Shown piece by piece: positions 6,465 to 14,320 of a DNA stretch of 17,595 bases. Position 1 is the stretch's first letter. Each line of letters begins with the position of its first letter. Under the pieces are notes generated by a model. It saw only the letters and a list, made by a program, of their open reading frames with translations. It did no database searches and was not told the DNA's origin. The position numbers and the translations under genes are program-made. This stretch comes from JAWLDB01 sp041686915 (GTDB lineage Bacteria > Bacillota > UBA994 > UBA5500), in assembly GCA_041686915.1 (NCBI GenBank), contig JAWLDB010000037.1:1-17595 (forward strand), read 5' to 3'.

Positions 6465-6812
6465 ATGAAGATTGATAAGGGTCTCTTGGGCGGGAGCACC
6501 GTACTGATGCTGTTGTCCTTGCTGCGCGAGAATGACATGTATGGCTACGAGATTATCCGCGAGCTAGAGCAGCGCTCGGAGCAGACTTTTCAGTTCAAGG
6601 AAGGTACGCTCTATCCTGTGCTGCACAAGCTGGAAAACAACGGCTACGTCCGCTCCTACCTGGCCACAGGCGATACCGGGAAGCAGCGCAAGTACTACAA
6701 GATCACGGAAAGTGGACTGAAACAGTTGGCAGAAGAAAAGCGGACCTGGCAAGTCTTTTCCGCATCTGTTAACAAGGTGCTGGGCGGTGAAGTGCATGCC
6801 TTCGCCAGGTAG
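6465..6812 (+). CDS. PadR-family transcriptional regulator
   Basis: A 115-residue small PadR-type winged-helix DNA-binding protein, probably dimeric. The family pattern is clear: a GGSTVLMLLSLL helix, then MYGYEIIRELEQRSEQTFQFKEGTLYPVLHKLENNGYV as recognition helix and wing start, RKYYKITESGLKQL as wing, and a short C-terminal dimerisation helix. The 'F-x-x-K-E-G-T-L-Y-P-V-L' stretch is diagnostic. GGGAGGTG lies 7 nt before the ATG. It is the first gene of a three-gene unit; the next coding region overlaps it by up to 26 bp. Small PadR proteins next to HAAS/DUF1700 membrane proteins are a recurrent pair, the membrane partner being thought to modulate the regulator. The doubled palindrome in the promoter suggests autorepression. 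The inducing signal is unknown. Confidence 0.93.
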   Translation: MKIDKGLLGGSTVLMLLSLLRENDMYGYEIIRELEQRSEQTFQFKEGTLYPVLHKLENNGYVRSYLATGDTGKQRKYYKITESGLKQLAEEKRTWQVFSASVNKVLGGEVHAFAR

Positions 6813-7500
6813 AGAGGAGTTCTTGGGTAAGGTGTTGCACCAGATCCGGTTCCCTTTTGACCGGGCCAGCATTAGATCGGAGTTATCGGACCACATATCT
6901 GAACGCGTAGACCATTACCTGGAGCTCGGTTACGACCAGGAAGATGCTGAGCAAGCGGCGGTTAGTGATATGGGGGACCCCACGCAGATCGGGATTGAAC
7001 TAAACAAAGAACACAGCCCACTGCTCGGTTGGCTGTGGAAGGCGTCTGGACTGCTACTTGGGACAGTGATTGTACTTAATGTTCTCTTTGTAGTCCCCTT
7101 GATAGGCATGTCCCTGTTCAGCCACTATACAGCCAATACTATTGAGTCCGAGATTGTCTATGAGGTAAGCGTGGATGAAACCGTCAGGCTTGATGATAGA
7201 GTAATTCACTTCAGCAAGGTTATTTTCGACACGGGTGGAAACCTGCACATTTTCTATCAGCACTACGATGTAAGGTTCAGGTCAGGCTGGAGTTTTGGCA
7301 ACATCGGGACCATTACCGATAACCTGGGAAACACGTATCGAGGTGGTGGCAAGGGGGAAGATGGAGGTTTGTTGCGCAGGGGGCACCGTGTAGTGAGCGG
7401 CTTCTCGCCGGAGGCAAATATGCTTTTTGTTAAATACGACCACTATAACAGGAAATATGAGGTCACAGTACCCCTACCGGTAGGTGATGGACGTGAATAG
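6787..7500 (+). CDS. HAAS/DUF1700-like single-pass membrane protein, putative PadR partner
   Basis: A 237-residue protein in three parts. Residues 1-75 form a charged helical region (REEFLGKVL ... RSELSDHISERVDHYLELG ... DAEQAAVSDMGDP) that follows the HAAS / permease-prefix / DUF1700 pattern. One transmembrane helix follows at about 85-110. The remaining roughly 125 residues are rich in predicted strands, lie outside the cytoplasm and match no family I recognise. By analogy, the N-terminal region would touch the PadR protein encoded just upstream and the outer part would sense something (inference). The start is GTG at 6787, with AAGGTG 6 nt upstream; ATG at 6796, preceded by GGGCGGTG, is equally possible. 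Either overlaps padR, implying coupled translation. Its end overlaps the next gene by up to 17 bp. Confidence 0.75.
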   Translation: MKCMPSPGREEFLGKVLHQIRFPFDRASIRSELSDHISERVDHYLELGYDQEDAEQAAVSDMGDPTQIGIELNKEHSPLLGWLWKASGLLLGTVIVLNVLFVVPLIGMSLFSHYTANTIESEIVYEVSVDETVRLDDRVIHFSKVIFDTGGNLHIFYQHYDVRFRSGWSFGNIGTITDNLGNTYRGGGKGEDGGLLRRGHRVVSGFSPEANMLFVKYDHYNRKYEVTVPLPVGDGRE

Positions 7501-8029
7501 ACGCAAGAGAGTTGCCAGGAATATACTCCTGCTAGTCGTTTTATCGTATCTGTTTCTTAACGTGTCAGGTCTTCACGTCAGCCCCACTTGGGCGCATGAG
7601 CATTCGGAACGAAGCATGCACTATGGACCGTCCAAGGTAGTACATATCGAGAACTTCAATGCTGGTAAGCTTTTTCTGGGCAAGTACGACAAGTGGATAT
7701 CCTGCAATCCAGTGCTTAGAATGTGGCTATTCTTCTGGAGGTTCGGCAGTAGTCCGGCGGGCTATGAGTATGACTCAAACAAGCCGCTCGACTATAGCTG
7801 GGCGAGTGATTCTGGACATTACAGGCTGTATGGCATCGTCAATGACAAAAGCATAGAGCGAGTGGAGATTACTCTAGACGACGGAACTATGATCTCCACT
7901 ATGGAACTCTATGAACACTTATTTCTCCTCACCTGGAAAAGCACCGAAGAGCAAGAACTCTACGCTAAATCCATTCGGGGATATGACGCTGAAGGCAATC
8001 TGGTCTTTGAGGAAGACCAGCCGCACTAA
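7484..8029 (+). CDS. Membrane-anchored or exported protein of unknown function
   Basis: I do not recognise this 181-residue protein. A basic N-terminus (NRRKRVAR) and one hydrophobic segment (about 12-31, ILLLVVLSYLFLNVSGL) suggest a signal anchor or uncleaved signal peptide, with about 150 residues outside. That part is rich in aromatic residues (WISCNPVLRMWLFFWRFG) and ends in an acidic region (ERVEITLDDGTMISTMELYEHL), plausibly a beta-rich domain. Candidate starts are GTG 7484, ATG 7487 and GTG 7493; AGGTGA at 7482-7487 would best serve 7493. It overlaps the HAAS-like gene, so it is probably in the padR operon and may be a second outer component of the same sensor. Group II intron debris begins directly after its stop codon, so a shortened C-terminus cannot be excluded. 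Confidence 0.7.
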   Translation: MMDVNRRKRVARNILLLVVLSYLFLNVSGLHVSPTWAHEHSERSMHYGPSKVVHIENFNAGKLFLGKYDKWISCNPVLRMWLFFWRFGSSPAGYEYDSNKPLDYSWASDSGHYRLYGIVNDKSIERVEITLDDGTMISTMELYEHLFLLTWKSTEEQELYAKSIRGYDAEGNLVFEEDQPH

Positions 8030-8030
8030 T

Positions 8031-8153
8031 GTGGAACAGGGGAATTACCACCCTCAGCCCGTGCGACGTGTCTACATTCCTAAGGCTGACGGTAAGAAGA
8101 GACCTCTAGGAACTCCGACCGTTCGTGATCGGGTAATCCAGATGGCTTGCTAA
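8031..8153 (+). pseudogene. Fragment of a group II intron reverse transcriptase
   Basis: About 40 in-frame residues, including GNYHPQPVRRVYIPKADG followed by KKRPLGTPTVRDRVIQMAC. This is the conserved RT0/RT1 stretch of group II intron-encoded reverse transcriptases, which in intact proteins continues towards the palm and the YxDD motif. Here a stop codon follows at 8151-8153 and no further RT motif is found. There is no start codon or Shine-Dalgarno at the fragment's beginning, and the frame only extends upstream as an overlap of the previous gene. It is therefore a 5'- and 3'-truncated remnant. Together with the domain V/VI-like sequence at 8264-8332 it marks a decayed intron that lost most of its ORF and all of its 5' ribozyme domains. 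Confidence 0.85.
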
Positions 8154-8263
8154 GAAGACTCAGCGTAGGTGCCTTAATTACTCACGCCTCAACCACTTGC
8201 GCAGGCAACTACATGAAAATGCACAGTTTCTTGTCACCGAATGCCCAGATGGCGAACATCGGA

Positions 8264-8332
8264 AAGTCGTATGGGGAGAACCTCACGTATGGTTTGATGA
8301 GGAGGGCTGGCAATCCCAGCCCTTTACTCTAC
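8264..8332 (+). mobile_element. Group II intron 3' end: domains V and VI
   Basis: Domain V: AAGTCGTA (8264-8271) pairs with TATGGTTT (8288-8295) through Watson-Crick and G-U pairs, around an UG/CACG internal bulge and a short GGG-AGAA-CCU cap; this is the usual size and layout. Domain VI: GGGCTGG (8304-8310), loop CAATC, CCAGCCC (8316-8322), then TTTACTCTAC, as at many bacterial intron 3' ends, placing the intron boundary near 8332. No 5' intron end is found. Confidence 0.75.
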
Positions 8333-8405
8333 CCGTGTCCCATCCCATATCCAGTGATTATCCCGAACCTGCATGAGAGAGACTAACAACGACTGGGGGT
8401 GTTGC

Positions 8406-9995
8406 ATGGTGTTGGGCAAAATGCTGAAGCGGCTCTTGACTAAACCAATGACCACTAATACTGGTAAAGAAGAACTGAGCAAGAGTTTAGACGACAAGAT
8501 TGAACAGATAGATGAGAAAATCGGCAGAACAAATGATCTAATCAAGCATCGCTTCTGCTTTGGTAAATCCGGCCATATCTCAGCAGCACTCATGTTTATT
8601 GAGGGCATGGTCAACGAGGATAGAATCAACCGGGAAATCCTTAAACCACTTACCTTGTCGAACACGCTTGTCGCAGACGGCTGTGGCAAGGATCTGATCC
8701 ACCGCCTTGCCAGCACACTACCAGTTGCAATGAGCAAGGAAGTCTTTACAGTTGATGATGCTGTCTATGAGATCCTGGCAGGCCAGACGGTCCTGCTCCT
8801 GGATGTCTTACCAAGTGCTCTGGCGCTGGGGACAACTGGCTGGGAGAAACGCGGCGTGGAAAAACCTGACGTGGAGGTCAGTGTGCGTGGCCCCAACGAG
8901 GCCTTCACCGAGACCTTGCGTACTAACACCGCCCTCTTGCGGCGGAAGCTTCAGCACCCCGACCTCGTCTTTGAGGAAGGCCGTGTAGGCAAATACACTC
9001 GCTCCCGGGTCTGCCTGGCTTATGTCAAATCACTGGTGATGCCCGGCCTTATAGATGAAGTCCATCAGAGGTTGGCCCGGGTGCAGGTAGATGGTATTCT
9101 GGCACCCTCGCAACTGGGCGAGTACATCGAAGACAATCCATTGACTCCGTTCTCGACCATGTCAAACACCGAACGCCCAGACGAAGTGGCCGGGAAGCTA
9201 CTGGAGGGTCGCCTAGCCATCTTTGTAGATGGGGCTCCCCAGATCATTACGGTCCCGACCCTGTTTGTGGAGAACTTTCAGGCCACAGACGACTACTATT
9301 ACAGGGCGTTTTTCGGGACTTTTCTGCGGATCTTCCGAATGCTCTCCTTCTTTCTGACAATCGCTACTCCTGCTATCTATGTCTCATTGGTTTCCTATCA
9401 TCAGGAACTGATACCAACGCCATTGCTGCTTACCTTCGCAGCGGCTAGAGAAGGTACTCCTTTCCCAGCCGTGCTCGAGGCATTGGCCATGGGGGTCATG
9501 TTCGAACTGCTGCGGGAGGCAGGCATTCGCCTACCCAGGCAGATAGGCACAGCGGTCAGCATTGTAGGTGCCCTAATTATCGGGGAGGCAGCTGTAGCAG
9601 CCGGTCTGATTGGAGAGCCCATGATAGTGGTAACAGGTGTAACTGCCATCGCATCATTCGTAGTTCCTACTTTGGTTGAGGTAACCCTGGTGCTACGTAT
9701 TCTGCTCATTCTGCTTGCCAGCGTTTCGGGTGCTTTTGGCCTAGTTATGGGTCTACTGCTGTTACTGCTTCACCTCTGTCGCCTGAGGTCGTTCGGAGTT
9801 CCCTACCTCTCACCCATCGCGCCGTTCAGCTGGCGTGACCAAAAGGATGCGTTGGTTAGACTGCCGCAATGGATGATGTTCCTGAGGCCCCGCCTAATTG
9901 GATATCGGAACCCGCAGCGCCAGGGGACAGAACAGATGCCCAAACCACCTGAAGAGCGCGGCGAAGACGGGGGAAAAGTACATGCTAATAAGTAA
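8406..9995 (+). CDS. Spore germination receptor subunit A (GerA family)
   Basis: The A subunit of a nutrient germinant receptor in the spore inner membrane. The start is placed at ATG 8406, since GGGGG ends 6 nt upstream; the frame is open to 8373. That gives 529 residues. The hydrophilic N-terminal part includes a helix KSLDDKIEQIDEKIGRTNDL and the family motif VRGPNEAFTETLRTNTALLRR (split in the gene by no stop). The C-terminal half holds about five to six TM helices, with the conserved 'PLLLTFAAAREGTPFPAVLE' and 'RLPRQIGTAVSIVGALIIGE' regions. A basic tail follows. It overlaps the gerC start by 14 bp. Operon order is A-C-B plus a small gene. No forespore SigG promoter was obvious, and decayed intron sequence ends about 70 bp upstream. 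The germinant cannot be predicted. Confidence 0.94.
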   Translation: MVLGKMLKRLLTKPMTTNTGKEELSKSLDDKIEQIDEKIGRTNDLIKHRFCFGKSGHISAALMFIEGMVNEDRINREILKPLTLSNTLVADGCGKDLIHRLASTLPVAMSKEVFTVDDAVYEILAGQTVLLLDVLPSALALGTTGWEKRGVEKPDVEVSVRGPNEAFTETLRTNTALLRRKLQHPDLVFEEGRVGKYTRSRVCLAYVKSLVMPGLIDEVHQRLARVQVDGILAPSQLGEYIEDNPLTPFSTMSNTERPDEVAGKLLEGRLAIFVDGAPQIITVPTLFVENFQATDDYYYRAFFGTFLRIFRMLSFFLTIATPAIYVSLVSYHQELIPTPLLLTFAAAREGTPFPAVLEALAMGVMFELLREAGIRLPRQIGTAVSIVGALIIGEAAVAAGLIGEPMIVVTGVTAIASFVVPTLVEVTLVLRILLILLASVSGAFGLVMGLLLLLLHLCRLRSFGVPYLSPIAPFSWRDQKDALVRLPQWMMFLRPRLIGYRNPQRQGTEQMPKPPEERGEDGGKVHANK

Positions 9996-11169
9996 ACGGT
10001 TTCTAGCCTTAATTCTGCTTTCTGGCCTGTTCATGCTGCCGCTATCCGGCTGTTGGAACAGGAGAGAACTGGAAACCCTGGCTATCGTAGCTGGCGTTGG
10101 AATTGACCTCGGGGAAGAGCCTGGAACCTTTGTCGTCACTGCGCAGATAATTAAGCCTGAGGAAATAATGAACTCCTCCGGTGGGTCGGGTAAGGAGCAA
10201 GGGCAGGGCGGTGCGGGTAACACTGTCTGGGTAGCTGAAGGGACAGGTCGCTCCCCCTTTGAAGCAATCCGTAACATGGTCAGCGTGTCAACCCGCAAAC
10301 TTTACTTTCCTCACAATCAGGTGATTGTCATTGGCAAAGAAGCTGCTGAGCAGGGGATATCGCCACTGCTTGATCTATTTGTCCGGGATCCGGAGCCCAG
10401 GCTGAGTGCCTTTGTACTTATTGCCGAAGGTGAGGCAAGCGAGGTGCTCGATACAGCAGTTGAACTCTCCTCAGTCCCGGCCCTTGGGATTGCTCAGATT
10501 GTAGAGGCCCAGCGGGCTCAGTCCGTCAGCCCTAGAGTCGATTTGCTGGGTGTAAGCAATCGTCTGCTCAGCAAGACCACAGCGCCAATAGCTTCTTCCG
10601 TGCATGTACGGGAGGTCAAGGGGCAAAAAAGTGTACATGTGGAGGGTGCCGCTGTATTTACAGGCGATAAACTGGTGGGCGGCTTCAATCGGGATGAAAC
10701 ACGCGGTATGCTCTGGATTACTGACGAGATTGGTTCTGGTACGGTGCAGTTTGACTGCCCGGACGGTTCCTCACTTGTCATACTTGAGGTCATCCGCAGC
10801 AATACACAATCCAGGCTGATTGAACGAAATGGCTCCGCTACCATGCAAATTACGGTGGACGTAACGGCCAATCTGGGATCACAGATGTGCATGCAGACTC
10901 TCTCAGAGTCGGAAATGATAGCCCAGCTTGAGAAACTGGGGTCCGAGGCTATCGCTTCCTCTATTATGGCGGCCATATCCAAGGCGAAGGAGCTGCAGGC
11001 TGATGTCTTCGGCTTTGGGGACCAAATCCATCGGGAGTTCCCCAAGATCTGGCGCGAGTTGGAGCCGCGTTGGCAGCAAGCCTTTGGCGAACTAGATATA
11101 GAGGTGGCTGTGCGCACCAAGGTCCGGCGGGTCAGTCTCACTACCAGACCACTGGTGCCGGATAAGTAA
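9982..11169 (+). CDS. Spore germination lipoprotein, subunit C (GerC family)
   Basis: The peripheral lipoprotein subunit of the germinant receptor, 395 residues. The chosen ATG at 9982 is followed by a basic n-region, a hydrophobic stretch and the lipobox LSGC, then WNRRELETLAIVAGVGIDL, the hallmark start of mature Ger(x)C proteins. Further family features include the central FVRDPEPRLSAFVLIAEG and the C-terminal helix-rich end with WRELEPRWQQAF. The frame is open to 9898, but those residues overlap gerA and lack any signal sequence. The start lies inside the gerA coding region (14-bp overlap), so translation is coupled. Length matches the family. It should be lipidated at Cys24 and face the outer side of the spore inner membrane. 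Confidence 0.94.
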   Translation: MLISKRFLALILLSGLFMLPLSGCWNRRELETLAIVAGVGIDLGEEPGTFVVTAQIIKPEEIMNSSGGSGKEQGQGGAGNTVWVAEGTGRSPFEAIRNMVSVSTRKLYFPHNQVIVIGKEAAEQGISPLLDLFVRDPEPRLSAFVLIAEGEASEVLDTAVELSSVPALGIAQIVEAQRAQSVSPRVDLLGVSNRLLSKTTAPIASSVHVREVKGQKSVHVEGAAVFTGDKLVGGFNRDETRGMLWITDEIGSGTVQFDCPDGSSLVILEVIRSNTQSRLIERNGSATMQITVDVTANLGSQMCMQTLSESEMIAQLEKLGSEAIASSIMAAISKAKELQADVFGFGDQIHREFPKIWRELEPRWQQAFGELDIEVAVRTKVRRVSLTTRPLVPDK

Positions 11170-11197
11170 AGTTCAGTGGAGAAAGGGTGACTCCGGT

Positions 11198-12277
11198 TTG
11201 GAAAAAGGCAGAATACCTAGCACTCAGTTAGCCTCTCTGGTCATCGCGTTTGTACTGGGGTCATCGCTGCTGTTTCCACCGGGTGGCACAGCCGGGCATG
11301 ATGCTTGGTTAGCCATAATGCTGGGGTTGGCAGAAGCGCTGGTTTTCGTTCTTATATACACCCACCTGGCCAGGCGCTTCCCCAACCATACCATAGTACA
11401 GATTATCGATATTGTCTTTGGCAGGTACTTAGGAAAACTGGTTTCTCTGTTTTTTATCTGGTATCTCCTCCACCTTGGCTCACTGGTACTTGGCAACTTG
11501 GCAGTGTTCATGACATCCGCTGCCTTGCAGGAGACCCCCATAATCTTTTTCACCATCATGGTTGCCTTGGTAGCTGTCTATGCCGTCACCGGAGGAATCG
11601 AGGTCATCAGCCGCTCCTCTACGCTGCTGGTTACTTTGCTCATTCTTGCTCAGGGCTTGGGACTGATATTCCATGTTCCGAATATGGAGCTCAGCCGGCT
11701 GAAGCCAGTTCTCGAGGCTCCTTTGGACAAGCTGCTCTGGGCCGGGCACGCAGCAGCCACTTTCCCCTTCGGGGAGACGATAGTGTTTGCCATGATTATC
11801 CCTTATTTGAACAAGCCGAACCAGGCAAGGCGGAGCGTTGTCAGAGGCTTGCTGATTGCCGGCCTGTTCCTGGCAATCCTCTCGGCCCGGAATGCGGCAG
11901 TGCTCGGGCCCACTGCGGGCATCAGCCTGTACCCTTCATTTGTGGCCGAGACAATCATCAACATTGGACGGGTCCTAACCAGGGTGGAGATAGTGGCGGG
12001 TGTTGGTTTCATTACTATGGCTTTCCTGAAGGTTGCTGTGTTACTCTATGGGGCGAGTCTTGGCGTGGCCCAGATGTTGAAGCTACCAAGGTTTGAGCCG
12101 ATCGTCGTACCTCTGGCCATGTTGATGATAGCCCTTGAGCGTATCAACTTTGATAACGTCACCGAGAATCTCGCTTTCTCGCGGGTAACCTATCCGATCT
12201 ACGCACTGGTATTTCAGGTGGCCATTCCATCGCTTACACTGCTGCTATCTTATATCCGGGTGCCGGCAAGGAGATGA
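11198..12277 (+). CDS. Spore germination permease-like subunit B (GerB family)
   Basis: A 359-residue integral membrane protein of the amino acid/polyamine/organocation superfamily, GerB branch, the subunit that binds the germinant in characterised receptors. About ten hydrophobic segments span the protein; the first begins QLASLVIAFVLGSSLLFPPG, typical of the family, and FPFGETIVFAMIIPYLN around 189-205 is a conserved GerB region. It starts with TTG at 11198, with AAAGGGTGA about 8 nt upstream, 28 bp after gerC. Its last codons overlap the next gene by 4 bp (ATGA). No truncation or frameshift is visible. Confidence 0.93.
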   Translation: MEKGRIPSTQLASLVIAFVLGSSLLFPPGGTAGHDAWLAIMLGLAEALVFVLIYTHLARRFPNHTIVQIIDIVFGRYLGKLVSLFFIWYLLHLGSLVLGNLAVFMTSAALQETPIIFFTIMVALVAVYAVTGGIEVISRSSTLLVTLLILAQGLGLIFHVPNMELSRLKPVLEAPLDKLLWAGHAAATFPFGETIVFAMIIPYLNKPNQARRSVVRGLLIAGLFLAILSARNAAVLGPTAGISLYPSFVAETIINIGRVLTRVEIVAGVGFITMAFLKVAVLLYGASLGVAQMLKLPRFEPIVVPLAMLMIALERINFDNVTENLAFSRVTYPIYALVFQVAIPSLTLLLSYIRVPARR

Positions 12278-12513
12278 CTGGAATGCCATTTATCTTAACT
12301 GCGATCTTTCTCGCTATCGGGGCTGTGCAGCTAGTTCCACTTATTCAGAAGGAGCAGCGTAAGACTGCAATTACCTATGCTGTCGTCCTAGGCCTTGCTT
12401 ACTTGCTCAGCCTGCTGATAACTCTTGGCGTACCCTTACCCAATGTATCCACAGCCATCCATCAGTTCATCAGGGGGCTGTTCAATCTCAGTAAAGAATT
12501 CGGGGCTCCTTGA
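12274..12513 (+). CDS. Small two-TM protein, probable D subunit of the germinant receptor
   Basis: A 79-residue membrane protein with two hydrophobic segments (about 5-22 and 34-54), separated by a charged QKEQRKT linker and followed by an amphipathic tail. Its ATG overlaps the gerB stop (ATGA), so it is translated with the operon. Short two-TM 'D subunit' genes next to gerA-type operons are known in Bacillus and clostridia and can modulate receptor activity. I assign it on size, topology and position, not on sequence identity. The rest of the gap to 12583 shows no clear terminator. Confidence 0.78.
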   Translation: MTGMPFILTAIFLAIGAVQLVPLIQKEQRKTAITYAVVLGLAYLLSLLITLGVPLPNVSTAIHQFIRGLFNLSKEFGAP

Positions 12514-12582
12514 TTTGCTTCAGGCCCAACGTAGCACCATCCGACACCAATGTGAACTAAGGAGTTGCTGGCTGAAGAAGGG

Positions 12583-14292
12583 CTAAACCGTCACGGTCTT
12601 CCGCACGATACCAGCCTTTTCGCTCCAGACCATAACTTCCAGCTCGCCGCTGCCCTGCAGCACCCATTCTACCTTTTTCTTGCCGAAGCTAGCGATATGC
12701 CCGAGCTCCGTCTTGGTCTTGCCACTCAAGATGGTTAACCCAGCTCCCAGTTTGAGCCTGGCTTCAACCGGCTTAGCCTGCTTTATCTGAATAGCCATCT
12801 CGGTTAGGTTGGTCGCCAGATAACCCGTGTTGACTACGGTCAACTGCAGGCGGTGCAAGCTTTTACCGACCGGCTCGATTTGCATGTCTTCAATCTGTAG
12901 CAGGGGAGAGGCCGCAGCGTGCTTGATGGTATACATGGCGCTGCCCCTAATCTCCTCTTCTAGTAGGTGACTCGGCGGGTTCTGGCGGACAAACTTGTTG
13001 TTCCATCCACCTAACTCCACTGGTCCAAGCTGCGGATGATCAAACGGGTACCAGTTGATGAACCCCTCTCCACCCAGTTCTTTGTCGTTCCACTCGAGCA
13101 TCTTCAGTTGCCGTTCGTTGTACTCTTGGTCGGTCATCTTCTTATAGGCCTGCACGTTCGGCGTTGACAGACCGGCCCGCTTGGGCAGATCCCAAAGCTC
13201 AATCTCCAGCCCGACTATGCCCAACATGGCATAAGCCCAGTCGGGGAAGCAGCCCAAGGTGGGGTGGTCCAGGTCGTAGGTCATGTCGTGGTAGATTGAC
13301 CACATTGGGAAGCCGGTCTCGTCCTCACCCAAATAGCCCAGGGTCTTGTAGAGAGCCAGGTCTCCCGGCGGCATCTTGGTATCACTCAGATGTTCAAAAG
13401 GACGCAGGAAGACGCCAACCGCAGTATGGTAGGCCATCACTCCACCGATATTCTTGTGGGCAAGCATGAAATCGGCCACAGCTCTTGTCTCCGGCTCACT
13501 GAATGGATAAGGGCCGGCCCCGCGCTGCCGGTGCTCCGGCTGCCAGTTGGCCGCAAAGTTACGGTTGAAGTCGAGGCCGTAGGGGCGGCGCGCTACTTTC
13601 AGCTCTAAGCCATCATAGTTCCTGATCAGCCCTTCCGGTACCAGGCGGTAGTACTGGCCACCAAATTCGTCCGGGCGACGCTCGACCATCAGGCGCGGGT
13701 CCTTGTCGGAGACCTTCCATTCGCCATGGGGATCAGGTATGCGCATCTCGAGGATCAGTCCATTTCCGTCGATATCTTCTGCCACCAATCCGTCTTGCGG
13801 CTCCTCATCCGGATAAGGGCGGGCGGCCGAGCGAACCGAGTTCGGGGTAGTCAAGTAGTACTCCGTTCCGTCCATGGTTACCCGGGGCATTACGTAAATA
13901 GTGCGCGTATCTAGCACCCGGGTGCAAAGCTCGTCCTGGCCATAGCCATGGAGCAAATGTTGGATGGTGAACAGGCAAGCTGCCGCACCAGCTACCTCTC
14001 CCGCATGGACGTTGCCGCAGATGAAGTAGGGCTTCTCCTTCCCATTACCGGTAGCCTGATTGGTCAGCTCCAGCACCCATTGTTCGCGCCCCTCCGGGCT
14101 CGTCCCGGCGGAAGTCAGCTTGCAGAAATGCGGGAACTCGGCCGTCCAGTCCTGTAGCATCTCCGTAATTTCATCGTAGGTATGAAAGCGGTCAAAAGTC
14201 ACCTTGCTCAAGTCATTAACACTCGCTTCGTTTGCTTTCGTTCGGCTAGTCTTTAGACAGAACTTCGGCTGCGCACAGCTAATTCCTGCCAA
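12583..14292 (-). CDS. M14-family zinc carboxypeptidase with C-terminal beta domain
   Basis: A predicted metallocarboxypeptidase. Zinc ligands appear as H96 and E99 in GNVHAGEVAG and H289 in MAYHTAVG; substrate-binding NRN is at 243-245; the catalytic Glu lies in GLEIELWD (363 or 365). Between the first two motifs is an insertion with DIDGNG (173-178, a calcium-loop-like sequence) and WKVSDKDPRLMVERRPDE, seen in one bacterial M14 subgroup. Residues about 450-569 look like an Ig-like beta domain (LQLTVVNTGYLATN). No signal peptide is seen, so it is probably cytosolic. The start is uncertain: TTG 14292 has no good Shine-Dalgarno and the first 28 residues look atypical; TTG 14211 or another internal start is possible. 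It converges on the ger operon and is divergent from the lipoprotein peptidase. The substrate is unknown. Confidence 0.9.
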   Translation of the reverse strand: MAGISCAQPKFCLKTSRTKANEASVNDLSKVTFDRFHTYDEITEMLQDWTAEFPHFCKLTSAGTSPEGREQWVLELTNQATGNGKEKPYFICGNVHAGEVAGAAACLFTIQHLLHGYGQDELCTRVLDTRTIYVMPRVTMDGTEYYLTTPNSVRSAARPYPDEEPQDGLVAEDIDGNGLILEMRIPDPHGEWKVSDKDPRLMVERRPDEFGGQYYRLVPEGLIRNYDGLELKVARRPYGLDFNRNFAANWQPEHRQRGAGPYPFSEPETRAVADFMLAHKNIGGVMAYHTAVGVFLRPFEHLSDTKMPPGDLALYKTLGYLGEDETGFPMWSIYHDMTYDLDHPTLGCFPDWAYAMLGIVGLEIELWDLPKRAGLSTPNVQAYKKMTDQEYNERQLKMLEWNDKELGGEGFINWYPFDHPQLGPVELGGWNNKFVRQNPPSHLLEEEIRGSAMYTIKHAAASPLLQIEDMQIEPVGKSLHRLQLTVVNTGYLATNLTEMAIQIKQAKPVEARLKLGAGLTILSGKTKTELGHIASFGKKKVEWVLQGSGELEVMVWSEKAGIVRKTVTV

Positions 14293-14300
14293 ATATAAAG

Positions 14301-14320
14301 CGAGGGGAAAAGTCCCCTCG
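14301..14320 (-). other. Hairpin in the leader of the M14 gene, possible attenuator
   Basis: A perfect 8-bp stem CGAGGGGA / TCCCCTCG with a 4-nt loop. In the minus-strand direction it is followed by CTTTATATTT, so it resembles a weak terminator between any upstream promoter and the M14 start. No riboswitch-like sequence was recognised in 14321-14515, and no convincing promoter. Confidence 0.4.

Noticed and set aside
7911..8153. 80-codon frame as an intact gene
   Set aside because: Its first half lies inside the preceding coding region out of frame; only the RT-like second half is meaningful, as an intron remnant.
8147..8386. 79-codon plus-strand frame across domains V/VI
   Set aside because: No Shine-Dalgarno or homology; the sequence is better explained as intron RNA.
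11305..12096. 263-codon plus-strand frame overlapping gerB
   Set aside because: GerB has clear family motifs and TM pattern in its own frame; the alternative is rich in Cys, His and Pro with no domain.
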